Shown: positions 1 through 11,774, counted from the first letter of the stretch. The stretch is DNA of 64,000 bases from Castanea sativa (GCF_040712315.1 NC_134016.1:28124003-28188002); one strand, 5' to 3'. The notes: generated by a model from the letters alone, not told the origin. Translations and numbers: made by a program.

Positions 1-845
1 TTGCCAACTTTGTCAAAGAGTGTACTTAGTAAGCTTTGTCAATTGAATCAACTTGTGAACTTACTAATTTACTTCTCCAGATGTTCAACTATAAAAGGGT
101 TATGCCGAAAAACTTTGTTGACAAATGACATTGTAAAGGCCACCTCAGTTGCTATCTTATATCTTGTGCTACTTAGTTACTAGTATTGTAGAAAGCTTGA
201 TTCTAAGACTTTAGATTTTACCATTCTATTATCCCTTCGGGGTCATCCAATAAAATTGGAACGATAAAAAGAAAATTAGCATGAACCCTGCACAAGAATG
301 ATAAGCAGAAATCGAGAAATGGTCCAATAAAATTGGATGTTGTTGGTAAAAAGTAAGGCTAGGTCTGTTTCTATAGTAGTTTAATTTTTTCAACTTTATA
401 GGTAAATAATTGTTTTGTGCTAATGTTGAATTTTCTACCAAGGACCTAAATTCTCTACCAAGGAATGATACCCAGCCGAGTACATGTCATTGTCCTTATT
501 TCAATCTATTCATGCCTTTGACATTCACAATAATTCTATCCTGCATGTTTTTCCTCGTATCCATATTTAGTGTGACATTTTCAAGCCATCCTAATAACAT
601 TGTGAATAATGATTCTCTTGTAGCAGAGCCTGGTATTGTTAAAGCGTGAAATTTCATGAAAGTTTAAGTGGTTTTGAATGGTATTGTTAAAGCGTGAAAT
701 TTCATGAAAGTTTTAGTGGTTTTGAATCCATGAGTTCATTTGGCATGCATTAAAAAGAGGATTTGAAAATAGTTTATCTAGTTTTTTACTAAAAGTGTGC
801 TATAGCAATTGTACCTTGAAAAAAGTGAGAAAAATAAGGTTTTAA
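1..845. other. Left flank, no gene recognised
   Basis: This is AT-rich sequence. The short open frames have no recognisable domain and no coding-like composition. The only structure I see is a 48-bp tandem duplication at 632-727 and the beginning of an AT dinucleotide tract near 851, which opens the Helitron-like sequence that follows. Confidence 0.5.
632..727. repeat. 48-bp tandem duplication, two copies
   Basis: The unit beginning ggtattgttaaagcgtg occurs at 632 and again at 680, with one visible substitution. The near identity implies a recent duplication. No function is suggested. Confidence 0.85.
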
Positions 846-1218
846 AAAACTATATATATATATATATATATAAATTGAAGCGTTGCATTTATTGTTGCTA
901 CCTTTCAATTGAGCCACATCAGTGTCTACGTCATTTTTTTTTTCCAATTTTCTTATAATTGTTTTTAACATTAATTTTTTTTAATATTTACACTTCTCCA
1001 ACCTTTTTCTCTCTCTTACCTTTTCATCTCCCCACTACTTATCCAACTTTTTTCCCTCCCTTATGTTTTTTTATCTCCCTACTACTCTCTACATTAATAT
1101 CATTCTTCATTTTTCCCTTCATATTCCTTTATTTTTATCTTTTCTTATTCACACCCTCTTACTATAAATTTGTCACTATCTCTTCCATTTTATGCATAGT
1201 TTTCCCTCACAAGAAAAT

Positions 1219-1258
<40 letters not shown>

Positions 1259-1466
1259 TTGGTGGATTTTTTTATTTGTCTTATATCTCTACTTTAGGTG
1301 GATAATTTTTTATATTCTTTAAAACTCTATTTTGAGTTAATGCGATTTAGTTTTGTTTTTTTAAATTAATGTTGTTTTTATTTTTTTGTTCTCTTTGATT
1401 ATTAAATTTTATCCTATTATGTTATAAAGAATTAAATATAGCATATAAAAATATAATATTATTCTA
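846..1466 (+). mobile_element. Helitron-like sequence, copy A (5' part, split by LINE)
   Basis: About 620 bp starting at an AT tract aligns closely with 7530-8140: the same order of pyrimidine-rich stretches, the phrase tttggtggattt, and the shared end aatataatattattcta. The copy resumes after the LINE at about 7416-7476, with sequence matching 8150-8195, so one element was split by the LINE. Its 3' end is missing, and the family assignment rests on copy B. A (CT)n microsatellite lies at about 1219-1252 inside it. There is no coding capacity. Confidence 0.55.
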
Positions 1467-1589
1467 TTTTTTTTTTTTTATAGGTAAAAATATATGCATT
1501 CAAGAACAATACCTTATGCAAAAGACATAAGGCAGAGAGATAAGTACATAGGGAAGAGAAAGAGAAAAAAGATAAAAGAGGAAAATAAA

Positions 1590-4500
1590 CTAAGTACACA
1601 GGAGAGAACTAAGAAACATAGGGAGAGAATCACTAGAGGTGAGTCCCCAAGCCCTAGACCAATCAAACAGAGTGCCACTAAGAGAGGCCAAGAGCTGGTC
1701 GTCTGAGCTTTCCATGTCCTCGAACGTCCTCCTATTGCGTTCCCTCCAGAGACACCACATCAAGCATAAAGGAGCTAAATTCCAAATGCTAGACAAGTGC
1801 TTTCCAGGCCAATTCCACCAACTGAATAGAGTATCCGCAATCGATCTAGGCAAGACCCAAGAAAACCCAAAAGATCTAAAAACCAAACTCCACAGTCGAG
1901 AAGCCTTTCCACAATGTAATAACAAATGATCTGCCGTCTCCCCATTACTGCGGCACATGATACACCAATCGACAAAATCCAACCCTCTTCCCCTCAAATT
2001 ATCCCATGTAAGGATCCTATCCCAAACAGCAGTCCACACAAAGAAAGAAACACGCCGAGGGGCCTTAACCTTCCAAACCCCTTTCCAAGGGAAGATAATA
2101 GGCACAGAGCTTCTCAACTTATTGTAAAACGAACGAATATCAAAGACCCCGTTCTTTGTCAACTTCCATCGCATACGATCTACATTTTCGGTGGAAGGAA
2201 GATTAGAACCCAATGTTCGGAGAAAATCATCCACTCCACCCATCTCCCAATCATTAGGACTCCGAATAAAACGAACATTCCAGCTTCTCCGCTCCTCAGT
2301 CCCCAACCGTTCAAGAGAAGAGGCCATTGATGCCTCTTTATTGGATGCAATCCCATACACGCTCGGAAAAGAAAACTGAAGAGGAGACTCTCCACACCAA
2401 TGGTCAAACCAAAGCTTCACTCTATCCCCCACCCCTACCTCAAAGTAAGTATTCTTGCTAAAATCCTCCCATCCCATGCGGATACTTCTCCACAAGCCAC
2501 ACCCATGCGCCCCTCTACCTAGCTTGGACTTCCATCCCCCCCAATCTTCCCCAAACTTGAGGGCTATGACCCTTCTCCAAAGCCTTGTCTCCTCAATCCC
2601 AAACCTCCATAACCACTTCCCTAGTAAAGCTTTATTAAAGGTAGTTAATTTCCTTACCCCTAACCCACCATTTTTCAAAGGTGCACACACCTTATCCCAT
2701 CCCACCAAATGTAGCTTGGAGTCCCCCCACAAGAAATCCCTTTGCAACCTCTCAATTTTGTTGGCCACATGCGTAGGGATGGTAAAAAGAGAGAAATAAT
2801 AAGTGGGAAGACTAGATAAAGTGCTTTTAAGCAACGTTAGTCTTCCACCTTTTGACAGATATAACTTCTTCCAACCGGCCAACTTACGCTCAAAATTCTC
2901 CAAGATAGGATTCCAAACAGTAGGGGACTTGAAGGACGCCCCCAAAGGCATACCAAGATAGGTCATAGGCAAAGATCCAATCCGGCAACCCAAAAGCTCT
3001 GCTAAGACATGGATATTAGGAACCTCCCCAATAGGAACCATCTCACTTTTCAACACATTAACCTTTAGACCTGTCACTGCCTGAAAACAAAGAAGAAGCA
3101 TCTGAATATAAAGAATCTGCTCCTCATCAGCATCGCAAAACAAAATCGTGTCATCCGCAAACAATAGATGCGATACACAAACCCCTCCCCCCCGTCTACC
3201 GTGGGCCCTAAAACCTCGAATTAAACCAGCCCCTTCAGCTCTTTGCAGCATCTTACTGAGAACCTCCATCAAAACCAAAAACAACATGGGCGAAAGCGGG
3301 TCCCCTTGTCTCAACCCCCTTGAACTCTCAAAAAAATCAACCGGAGTCCCATTAAACAACACCGAGAATTGGGCTGTAGATATGCATGTGCGGATCCACC
3401 TACACCACCTCACCCCAAATCCCATTCTCTTCAACAAATCAAGAAGAGTCTCCCAGTTCACATGATCATAAGCTTTCTCAATATCTAATTTGCAGATAAC
3501 CCCCGGAATCTTACTTTTCACCCTACTATCTACACGCTCATTAGCAATGAGAACTGAATCAAGAATCTGTCTACCACCCACAAAACTGTTCTGAGACTCA
3601 GATATCAACTGATCCAAAACCTCTTTCAAGCGATTTGCCAGCACCTTGACCAAAATCTTGTAGACACTCCCCACCAAACTTATAGGTCTAAAACCTCGAA
3701 TATTGGAAGCACCATTCTTCTTAGGGATTAAGGCTAGGAATGTTGCATTCAGAGATTTTTCAAACTTACTGTGTTGATAAAACTCTTCAAACACAGCTAG
3801 GACATCTCTTTCCACAATTCCCCAACACTGGTGATAAAAAGCCAAAGAGAATCCATCAGGACCTGGAGCTTTATCTCCTTCCATCTCTTTGACAACTCGA
3901 AGGACCTCCTCCTTTTCAAACCTCCGTTCAAGCCAGTCCCTCTCCAACCCCTCTAACTGAACAAACTCCAATCCTTCCACGAAAGGCCTCCACTCCTCTG
4001 TCTCCTTGTACAAATTTTTATAAAGCTGTACAGCTTGGTCAGCCATCTCGGATTTGTCTTCATAGGTAACCCCATTCACTTCCAACATACTAATATGGTT
4101 ATACCTTCTCCGAGAATTGGCCATCTTGTGGAAAAATATGGTATTGTTATCTCCTTCCTTAATACAAAGCATCCTCGATTTCTGTCTCCACGAAATCTCT
4201 TCCAAAGAGAGAAGATTTTGAATTTGGGATCTCAACCCAGCCCTCTCACCTAACTCCACTTCAGAAAGACCATGCTCCCCTTCCCTAACGTCCAATAATC
4301 TCAAAGCCTCCAACAATTCTTTTTTCCGACGCTCTACATTTCCAAACTCACTCCGCTCCACTGGAATAATACCCGCCTTCAAAGCCTTCAGCTTTTGGCA
4401 AGAACAAAGCTTGGGGGTACCTGAGACGGAATATTGATTCCACCAAGAATGAACCCTCTCTTTGAACCCATCCGACTTTAGCCACATGTTTTCGAACCTA

Positions 4501-5300
4501 AAAGGACTTTTCCCCCTTACAATCCGTCCTGCCTCCACTAAAATGGGGAAGTGATCTGAAATAGGACGAGATAAAATCCGTTGGGTCACATCCGGGTAGT
4601 GATCCTCCCAATCGAGGGAAACTAGAGCCCGATCTATCCTAGACATCGAGGGCTGATCCGAACCACTCGACCAAGTAAAACTCCCTCCTTCCAAAGGAAA
4701 ATCTATCAAGCTAAGCTCCTCAATGAACTCAGAAAAGTTCTCCATTGCCGGGGTGAGACGTGAACCCCCCAACCGTTCACTTAGGAACCTAACAATGTTG
4801 AAATCCCCTATGTAGCACCATGGGACCTCCCAAAGTTGCTGAATACCAATCAGTTCATCCCACATATGCCCCCTCAAGCTATTATCATTCGGACCATAAA
4901 CCCCAGAACAAGCCCAAGTAAAACCGTCCCCCAAGCCCTGCCACCGAATTGATACGGAAAATTGACCCACTAGAACCTCCAACTTTTCTAAAACTCTCCT
5001 ATCCCACATCATCAAAATCCCACCAGCTGACTGATCCGCATCCAAAGCCACCCAATCTACATAGGGGCAGCTCCACAAACTGCAGATCAACTGACAATCC
5101 ATGCCTGCGAGCTTAGTCTCTTGAAGGCAGACAACATCACAATTCCAATCCCGTAATAAATTTCTAACTACCAAACGCTTCCGCGAGTCGTTCAAACCTC
5201 GCACATTCCATGACACCATTCTTAGCTTCATTAAAACTATAAAACTCCCTACTGCAACCTCAGTCAAGCAATCAAGGAAAATAAAACTATCGTCCATCAT
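1590..5300 (-). CDS. LINE ORF2: endonuclease / reverse transcriptase
   Basis: This 1236-residue frame has no internal stop. The N-terminal apurinic-like endonuclease begins near residue 28 (SWNVRGLND) and continues with LQETK, VYGPN, GDFN and a late SDHFPI motif. The reverse transcriptase has RPISLVGSVYKILVKVLANR, LDIEKAYDHVNW, and the catalytic FADD box near residue 715. A zf-RVT type Cys/His domain (CIMC...HLLLHC) lies at about 1075-1145. The product nicks target DNA and primes reverse transcription from it. The true start is probably the Met just before SWNVRG, since the first about 27 residues are not endonuclease-like. The frame overlaps the end of ORF1 by 14 bp. It is potentially functional, but ORF1 in this copy is broken. 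Confidence 0.93.
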   Translation of the reverse strand: MMDDSFIFLDCLTEVAVGSFIVLMKLRMVSWNVRGLNDSRKRLVVRNLLRDWNCDVVCLQETKLAGMDCQLICSLWSCPYVDWVALDADQSAGGILMMWDRRVLEKLEVLVGQFSVSIRWQGLGDGFTWACSGVYGPNDNSLRGHMWDELIGIQQLWEVPWCYIGDFNIVRFLSERLGGSRLTPAMENFSEFIEELSLIDFPLEGGSFTWSSGSDQPSMSRIDRALVSLDWEDHYPDVTQRILSRPISDHFPILVEAGRIVRGKSPFRFENMWLKSDGFKERVHSWWNQYSVSGTPKLCSCQKLKALKAGIIPVERSEFGNVERRKKELLEALRLLDVREGEHGLSEVELGERAGLRSQIQNLLSLEEISWRQKSRMLCIKEGDNNTIFFHKMANSRRRYNHISMLEVNGVTYEDKSEMADQAVQLYKNLYKETEEWRPFVEGLEFVQLEGLERDWLERRFEKEEVLRVVKEMEGDKAPGPDGFSLAFYHQCWGIVERDVLAVFEEFYQHSKFEKSLNATFLALIPKKNGASNIRGFRPISLVGSVYKILVKVLANRLKEVLDQLISESQNSFVGGRQILDSVLIANERVDSRVKSKIPGVICKLDIEKAYDHVNWETLLDLLKRMGFGVRWCRWIRTCISTAQFSVLFNGTPVDFFESSRGLRQGDPLSPMLFLVLMEVLSKMLQRAEGAGLIRGFRAHGRRGGGVCVSHLLFADDTILFCDADEEQILYIQMLLLCFQAVTGLKVNVLKSEMVPIGEVPNIHVLAELLGCRIGSLPMTYLGMPLGASFKSPTVWNPILENFERKLAGWKKLYLSKGGRLTLLKSTLSSLPTYYFSLFTIPTHVANKIERLQRDFLWGDSKLHLVGWDKVCAPLKNGGLGVRKLTTFNKALLGKWLWRFGIEETRLWRRVIALKFGEDWGGWKSKLGRGAHGCGLWRSIRMGWEDFSKNTYFEVGVGDRVKLWFDHWCGESPLQFSFPSVYGIASNKEASMASSLERLGTEERRSWNVRFIRSPNDWEMGGVDDFLRTLGSNLPSTENVDRMRWKLTKNGVFDIRSFYNKLRSSVPIIFPWKGVWKVKAPRRVSFFVWTAVWDRILTWDNLRGRGLDFVDWCIMCRSNGETADHLLLHCGKASRLWSLVFRSFGFSWVLPRSIADTLFSWWNWPGKHLSSIWNLAPLCLMWCLWRERNRRTFEDMESSDDQLLASLSGTLFDWSRAWGLTSSDSLPMFLSSLLCT

Positions 5301-7266
5301 AATTAACCAAGGAAATCAAATTCCTCAACTCCCTCTTCCCTTTATCCTTGGAGGCAACTTTACGGTGGGCTACATCTTTCCTGTGCACCAACTTGGTTGC
5401 CTCAATCTCCGTCTCAAGTCTTTGTAGGAGCATAATGCACCTCTTCTCATGTCGACCCAAAGGAAGCCCCATCAACTTACTGAAACTGGGGAGTCTCTGT
5501 TTCACCCAATTAGACACCGCCAAAGTGTTATCCAACCTCCTCACCTCAGTATTTTTATTCAATTCAGTAGTCACAACCACCCCCAGGGGATTAATAGACA
5601 TCAAGGGGGAAGAACTCTCCACATCACCCAGGGCCTCAACTGCATAGGCTGTTTCGACCTCAGACAAAGCCAATCCCGATTGATTAGCCTCAATCCCAAC
5701 TCTCGGTGGACTCAGGACAGAGGTAGATAGCTCGAGACCTTTAAAAGACCTTTCACCCTCTGTTTCAGCATTACCCAAAGTGAGCAGAGACTCAACGGCA
5801 CAAGGCCCACCAGGAATGAGACTCGTAGCCACTGCCGTAGTCTCCGCAGGACAACCCAAGAGCTCTGATGGATAGACAGACACCAAATCAGACCTCGTGG
5901 TGTGAAGAAGGCCAATATCGGCCCTATCCAGTTCCGCAGGTGAAGCCCCGGCGAGAGACCCATCGGAAAAAGAGCCACCGACCACCACCGAGACGGTCGC
6001 CGGCCCACAACTCGTCTCGGTTTGGGTCGCCACGCTCGTTGCCGTCGTCGGAGCAGGTTGTCGCACTAAGTTGGCCTTCTCCGATAGCTCCGGTGACTCC
6101 TCGGCGAGGGCAAAGTCAACCCCGATGACATCCTGAGCATCCGAAGCTTCGTGTGTTGCTTTGGACTTAGCCAAAACTTGATCTTTCAGACTTAAGAGAC
6201 TTAGATTACTCCTCGGTGGGCTATCACTCACTTCCAGCCTACTTGGACCATTGGGCTCAGAATGAAGGCCCACTTGGAACCCATCTTTGTCTAAGTCCAC
6301 CACAGGACATATATTAGCCCGTGAACCACAAGGCACCCTCTAATCCCTTGATACACATAAGGAACTCCTCAGACCAACTTTATGCCACGCCACCCTCCTT
6401 TTTCCTTCTGCGATCACTTCTATGGTCAAGCTGTTTCCTGCCCAGTCAGGCTTTCCCAGTTCACGATTTTTTCCAAAATCATGTTCAGATCCCTTTGATT
6501 TGAAAATCAGCTGGGATTTCCTTTGAATTCCTACCGGTTTTGTTATACCCACATTAAATGCCTCTGTACTGCTCCGAGAACCTGCGACTCTACCTTCTAG
6601 AGTCATCGGACCAGCCAAGCTCACTGGGTTCAGTTTCACAACTGGGTTTTGCTTCTCAAATTGATTTTTTCTTCTAACCTGCACCTCATGCCCATGTACC
6701 ACATCGGCAAAGGATGTAGAAGACTTAATCCCTGAGTTATTCTTAAGAAGCTGGGCCACAAATTTGGACTGCCCAATCCCACTATTCGCATAGTTACCAG
6801 GTTCCAACATCTTCCTTAACTCTAATCCAAACACCCTCCATCCATTCTTAGCTCTGCCTACTGGAATAATAATGGACCTCCTAGACCCGCCAACTTTAAG
6901 TTCCGTCAATCGCAGGAACACGCCAAAAGAATTGGAGCTCCGTTGGAGGGTATAAGCAAAATCACCTTCCCTGAACGAAAAAAAATACTTCGAACTGGAC
7001 CCAACGACTAATTGTTCTAAGCTCTTCATCAGCCATTGTGCCACTGTCTTACCCATGAAGACCGACTTCATGAAGTACCTACACCGCTCAAAAATCCTTA
7101 AAGAAAAATACCGTCCCCCTTCCTCTACAACCAGTTGAAAAAGTTTGGATTCAATAAAAAAGCTACGAACACCACCCATGATCAAGGCAACTACAAACTC
7201 TATGATCACAATAAGACTGAAAACAGGATTTCTGGCTAATTCGAGGTAGCCAGGCCTCCTGGTCAC
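5287..7266 (-). pseudogene. LINE ORF1, one in-frame stop
   Basis: Two open stretches (6340-7266 and 5287-6336) lie in the same reading frame, separated by a single TAG at about 6340-6342, so this is one ORF1 of about 660 codons with a nonsense change. The N-terminal part carries a conserved block (RYFSLRIFERCRYFMKSVFMG, then FREGDFAYTLQRSSNSFG and LTELKVGGSRRSIIIP) that I associate with plant LINE ORF1 proteins and that has a PUR-alpha-like look. The C-terminal half is low in complexity, rich in Ser, Glu and Ala. I see no CCHC knuckle. The expected role is binding element RNA. The frame ends at ATGGACGATAG, overlapping the ORF2 start. Confidence 0.8.
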
Positions 7267-7474
7267 TACAAAACAGTTTGACTAGCAGCAATATCCTAAG
7301 CACCAATGTCTGACATAGTTGCCTAGATACTAGTCATTGGCACTTGGCAATAATAATGTTAAAAAGTAAATTATAGGAGTAGTAGAAGCAGCCTGGTCAA
7401 AGAAAAGCCTTCACGCCTATATCATCATGTCTTTTGCAATTTGGTATTTATTGTAATTTGGTATTTATTCTATT

Positions 7475-7476
<2 letters not shown>

Positions 7477-7535
<59 letters not shown>

Positions 7536-7999
7536 CTAAAAGCTGAAACGTAGCATTTATTGTTACTACGCTTTGAGTCATATTAGCATCTACGTCATTA
7601 TTTTCTTCTTCTTTTTTCAATTTTCTTATAATTTTTTTTAACATTTATTTTTTTAATATTTATACTTCTCTAACTTTTCTTCCTCCCTTACTTTTTCATT
7701 TTCTCACTACTTCTCCAACCTTTCTTCCTCCCTTATCTTTTCATTTCTTCACTACCCTCTACATTAATATCATTCTTCATATTTCCCTTCATCTTCCTTT
7801 ATTTTTGTCTCTTCTTATCCACACCTTCTTACTATAAATTTTTCTCTATCTCTTCCACAAAAAAGTTCTCTCTCTCCCTCTCAAATATTTGGTGGATTTA
7901 TTATTTTTCTTATATCTATGCTTTAGGTTGATAATTTTTTTATATTCTTTAAAATTCTATTTTGAGTTAATGCGATTTAGTTTTGTTTTTTTAAATTGA

Positions 8000-8043
<44 letters not shown>

Positions 8044-8988
8044 TTATTTTTATTTTTTGTTCTCTTTGATTGTTAAATGTTATCCTATTGCATTATAAGG
8101 AATTAAATATAGCATATAAAAATATAATATTATTCTATTATATTGCATGATTTGGATAATTTGGTATTTATTGTAATTTGATATTTATTCTATTACATAA
8201 CATTATTTTTTATAGTACTCAATTTAGATGTTAAACTATGAGACTTTACTAATTTTTGTTTATTTTTAATCTTTTGTGGTAAACAAAGTACTCTTAATAG
8301 TTGTATTATAAGTACTCTATACTGTCATTTATTTAGAGAAAAGCAAAGGTTTTGCACTCTTAATCATATGGGTGACAAATCTTAGCTTTTTTAATTATTT
8401 TTTTACTTTTATTATTTTTGTTTATGTGATTTTTATTATTATTTTATAACAATGCTTATATAGGAATTGAATTCTTAGATTTTGCTAATAATTGCTTATA
8501 TGATAATATGTTTTAGGTGGACGAAATTACAGTTTCTGCAAAGAAAATAGCATTAATAGATTATCAACAACAAATTGTTTTCCTAATTGGTCCAATTAAT
8601 CATCGATAAGTTTTATTAATTTTCTTAGTTACATTTTTCAATGTTTTGAATTATAGGCAGAAAAAATAAGGTTTGAGGAAGTTTGTTTAAAACTAAAAGA
8701 ATAATTTTCAAATTTAATATTCTTTTTAATGATTCACAAAATGCTATAAATAAATTTTACTAAAAAATGAATATTTTCGTTAACCTGCTTTTTGAATTTT
8801 TGAGAAAAATTGTATTGTTTTCATTTTAGCACGACAAAATTTATATTTATGATTTATGCTTGTTCCTACATTACATTTATGATGTTTCCTATAATAAATG
8901 AAAATATGATTGCGAAATACATTACTCTATTAAATTAGTTTACGTAATAAAAATAATTATCACGCGCAACGCGCAAGTTTGCGGCTAG
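7477..8988 (+). mobile_element. Helitron-like element, copy B
   Basis: The element runs from a long AT tract (7477-7532) to CTAG at 8985-8988, followed by T. Twenty bases before the end sits a short GC hairpin (GCGC-AAC-GCGC, 8964-8974) in an otherwise AT-rich context. A terminal CTAG preceded by a GC-rich hairpin, with insertion before T, is the known Helitron 3' signature. The first 650 bp duplicate copy A at 846-1466. A (GTT)n microsatellite lies at about 8001-8042. There is no Rep/helicase coding, so it would be non-autonomous. The 5' end is uncertain because of the AT expansion. Confidence 0.6.
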
Positions 8989-9125
8989 TAAAAGCTAAAA
9001 GCTGAGCTAATGTCAAACGCTGAAACTAATGCCAAACACTCATAATGATGAAGTGCATTTCTGTCACTCTTGTCTTGTATATATAATTTCTTTTTTCCAA
9101 AAATTCTATTTTTATTATCGATTTA

Positions 9126-9324
9126 GCTTCCGTTTGGGAAGAACGTTTTGCGTTTCCCAGCGGTGCGTTTTTTTAGTGGATTCTGTGCACTATTCACGAG
9201 ACTTGCAAACTACTTTTTTTTTTTTAACTTTAAAACTGGGTCCCACAACACTATTTACATATTTAAAAATTATTTTGCTACAATATTTTCAGTTTTCAGC
9301 AGTAAGCGGTATCTAAACAAACCC
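9126..9324. mobile_element. Tourist-like (Harbinger) MITE
   Basis: This 199-bp segment starts gcttccgtttggga and ends taaacaaaccc, giving imperfect inverted ends of the GGGTTTGTTT type. It is flanked on both sides by TTA (9123-9125 and 9325-9327), the target preferred by PIF/Harbinger elements. It is non-coding. The inverted repeats are weak, so the family is an inference. Confidence 0.5.
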
Positions 9325-9327
9325 TTA

Positions 9328-10617
9328 TTAGAAAGTAGCTTCTATACAGTTTATCTAACTTGGGATATTGGTGTTGTTAGAATTAGCATTCTACAAATTT
9401 GAGCCATGTGAATCTTTAATAGTCATATTTCTTGAGTTAAACTTCAACTAAAGGCTTTATTGTTTGGTGATATTTATGTCTGTAAAATTGTTCTTTATAA
9501 TTATTTTGTGTTGGCTTTAATTTCATGCCAAACTTGATTGTAATTATGTTCAATCATGTTTACCTTGTATTTTATGTGGGATTTCATTGTATAGGCTATG
9601 TGTGAAAGAGAGTGTAAAGACTCAAGCTTTTATCGAAGACCAAGTGGATTTTGCAAGAAATTTCGCGAGAAACCTTCTCGCGAAGTGAGCCACGTGCAGA
9701 GCACATGACTGAAATGCAAAGAATCATGACAGCTAGTTTTCACGAGTAATTCGTGGGTAAGGCTTTTTCGCGAAATACCCGCGAAACGTATTGTTTTACT
9801 ATTTTGGCAAATCTACTACATGTCTTCATCCACACTATATATACCTTTATTACTTACATATTGTAATGAGTGATTTTTAGAGAAAAAAAACCCTAGCATA
9901 CACACTTGAGAGTTAGAAATAGTTATATCCACAATTATCTACACAATCCTTTGTGGTTTTCCTCATATTCCTACCTCACCATATCCATATCTATATACTT
10001 GAGAGGTTGATAGCTCAAACATTTATCACACTCATTCTAAGTGTAAAATGAGGTTTTGGTTTTGATGGGAAGTATTGGAAGAAGCCAAGCGTTAGCAGAT
10101 GCAATCGAGCTGAATTGCGGGATTCAAAAAGCTAGACAAGACACGGTTCTAAGAAACCTTGTTGGAGTAGAAGTTTGGAGGGCTTAGGTACATTGGGTAG
10201 ATTAGGCTTAAAGGGTCTCTTGCTATTCGTGTATCCCAACTTATTGTCTAATGGATCGATTTACCACTTGGAAGGCGGCAGAGAGGTTTTTTACCGAGTT
10301 GTTCGATTTCCTCTTTGATAACACATCACCGTGTTATCTTGTGTTTGCATCCTTCTTTCCTACTCTTTTAGCTTTCATTCTACTGTTGATATACGATGAA
10401 TATGGCTTGGAGTAGTTTTATTGTTTGTTCATTCGTATTTACTCTATTCTGCACTTAGTTTAGGGGTCTAAATAGCTCTTGTGTTTTAGCACAAATTCGA
10501 GCTTTCAATTTCCTCTACTAATTTACCTGCCCTTGTGATCCTTTTGCTGTTGTATGTAAAGTTGAATTGCCTAACTTCTCATCATATTACTACTTTTTAT
10601 GTTATTGTTATTAAGGA
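9328..10617. other. Unassigned, LTR-like region
   Basis: There is no gene. A stretch at 9650-9790 repeats cgcgaga/cgcgaaa motifs and is followed by a TATA-like tatatatacc at about 9836, a combination common in plant LTRs. I could not find matching TG/CA ends with a target duplication, so I leave it unassigned. Confidence 0.35.
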
Positions 10618-11744
10618 ATGGATTCGCAAATGCGTGGGGATTATAACTTTACACAACTCTTAGAAGTGGGGTCTCATAGAATAATGAATTTGTCATGGAC
10701 TCTCCACAAGATGAAGTGCTTAACCAACAATCTCCAGCCAAAATTCAAATGGAATCCATTAATAAGAAAACACAACGGGGTGGTAATTTCATTCTATAAG
10801 AAGACTGTCTCATATATTGTGTTAGCATGGCTCAATACCTCATTAGATGCAGTAAGGGAATGAACAAAAACACGAAACATAATGGAATAGAGTTTGGGAG
10901 TGCTTCAATAAAGAGAAGAAATTTACATCAACTCGTTATGCAAACTCTCTAATGAATCGTTGGTCAAAAATTCAACTCCAACCTAATAAGTTTGTTGTTA
11001 TCTTAGCTTCAATTGAGATGGCTAATCCAAGTGGTATGAATTAAAAATTGTTGTTCAAAAGTAGTGTCAATGCATTAATGCACCGTTAGCTATTCACTAA
11101 TCAAAAAAAAAAACTCAATTTTTTAGATTAACAAGGCAAAGGAAGCGTATCTAAAGGTCTAAACTATTCCATTCAAATTTGATCATTTTGGGAATATCTT
11201 GAGGCATCAATCAAAATGGCTGGAACTTATTGCGAAGCCTCAAAAGCCTTAAATGATAAGAAAATCAACTGCAACATCTGCTCCTTCTACTCTAGAATTG
11301 ATACATCTAGGGGAAGATGAGGTCTCCAATGCTTCCTTTGTAGACTTAGAGAGACCATCGAGTAGAAAGGCCGAAAATGAATGATTAAATAAACAAAAAA
11401 AGTAATGATATTTTGATTTTGAATCTTTAAGAGATACTGGATGAGACATGGCAGAAAAGAACAAAAAATATGATGAGAAAAAGGATGTTCTTGAGAGGGC
11501 ATATCCTCAAATTCAAGAACTCATAGAGATTATGAAAGTGAAGCATCAAGAACTTGTGGAGATCAAGAAAATGAAGTTTGAAGAGTTGATTCGTGTTAAG
11601 AGAGAGAATCTTCAATTAGAATGAATGACAAAAGAATTAGAAATTACCGTGATGGATACTACAAACTTTGATCCAGAGTAGCAACAATGCATTAGCCAAC
11701 TTCGCCAAGAAGTCATTCGATGTCAAGAGAAGAGTAATTAGTGA
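10618..11744 (+). pseudogene. SANT/NAM-associated transposon protein, decayed
   Basis: Translated pieces in shifting frames resemble the plant family often annotated as glutathione transferase T3-like / NAM-associated: AWLNTSLDAVRE, then NSLMNRWSKIQLQPNKFVG, LELIHLGEDEVSNASFVDLERP, RKAENE, and a C-terminal charged helix (KYDEKKDVLERAYPQIQELI) ending MDTTNFDPE. Known family members are thought to derive from the Myb/SANT helper ORF of PIF/Harbinger transposons. Several stops and frameshifts interrupt it, so it is not functional. I see no paired transposase ORF next to it. A solo LTR sits 30 bp downstream. Confidence 0.6.
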
Positions 11745-11774
11745 ATATTGTCGCAATGTAGCACACTGGCCCTA

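Larger units (their letters stand above)
1467..7416 (-). mobile_element. L1-type LINE, nearly full length
   Basis: This is a non-LTR retrotransposon on the minus strand. The T-run at 1467-1481, read on the plus strand, is its 3' poly(A) tail. ORF2 and ORF1 follow in the usual order, with about 150 bp of 5' leader. The right boundary (about 7416) is inferred because Helitron copy A resumes there, judged by alignment with uninterrupted copy B. I could not define a clean target-site duplication. An intact ORF2 and a single nonsense change in ORF1 suggest a fairly young insertion. Confidence 0.85.

Noticed and set aside
959..1297. 112-codon Phe/Leu/Ser-rich open frame
   Set aside because: It is produced by T/C-rich sequence within the Helitron-like repeat and recurs in altered form at 7.6 kb. 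It does not begin with ATG.
1639..6503. Many plus-strand open frames of 60-134 codons opposite the LINE
   Set aside because: They are shadows of the LINE ORF1/ORF2 coding strand. None has a known domain.
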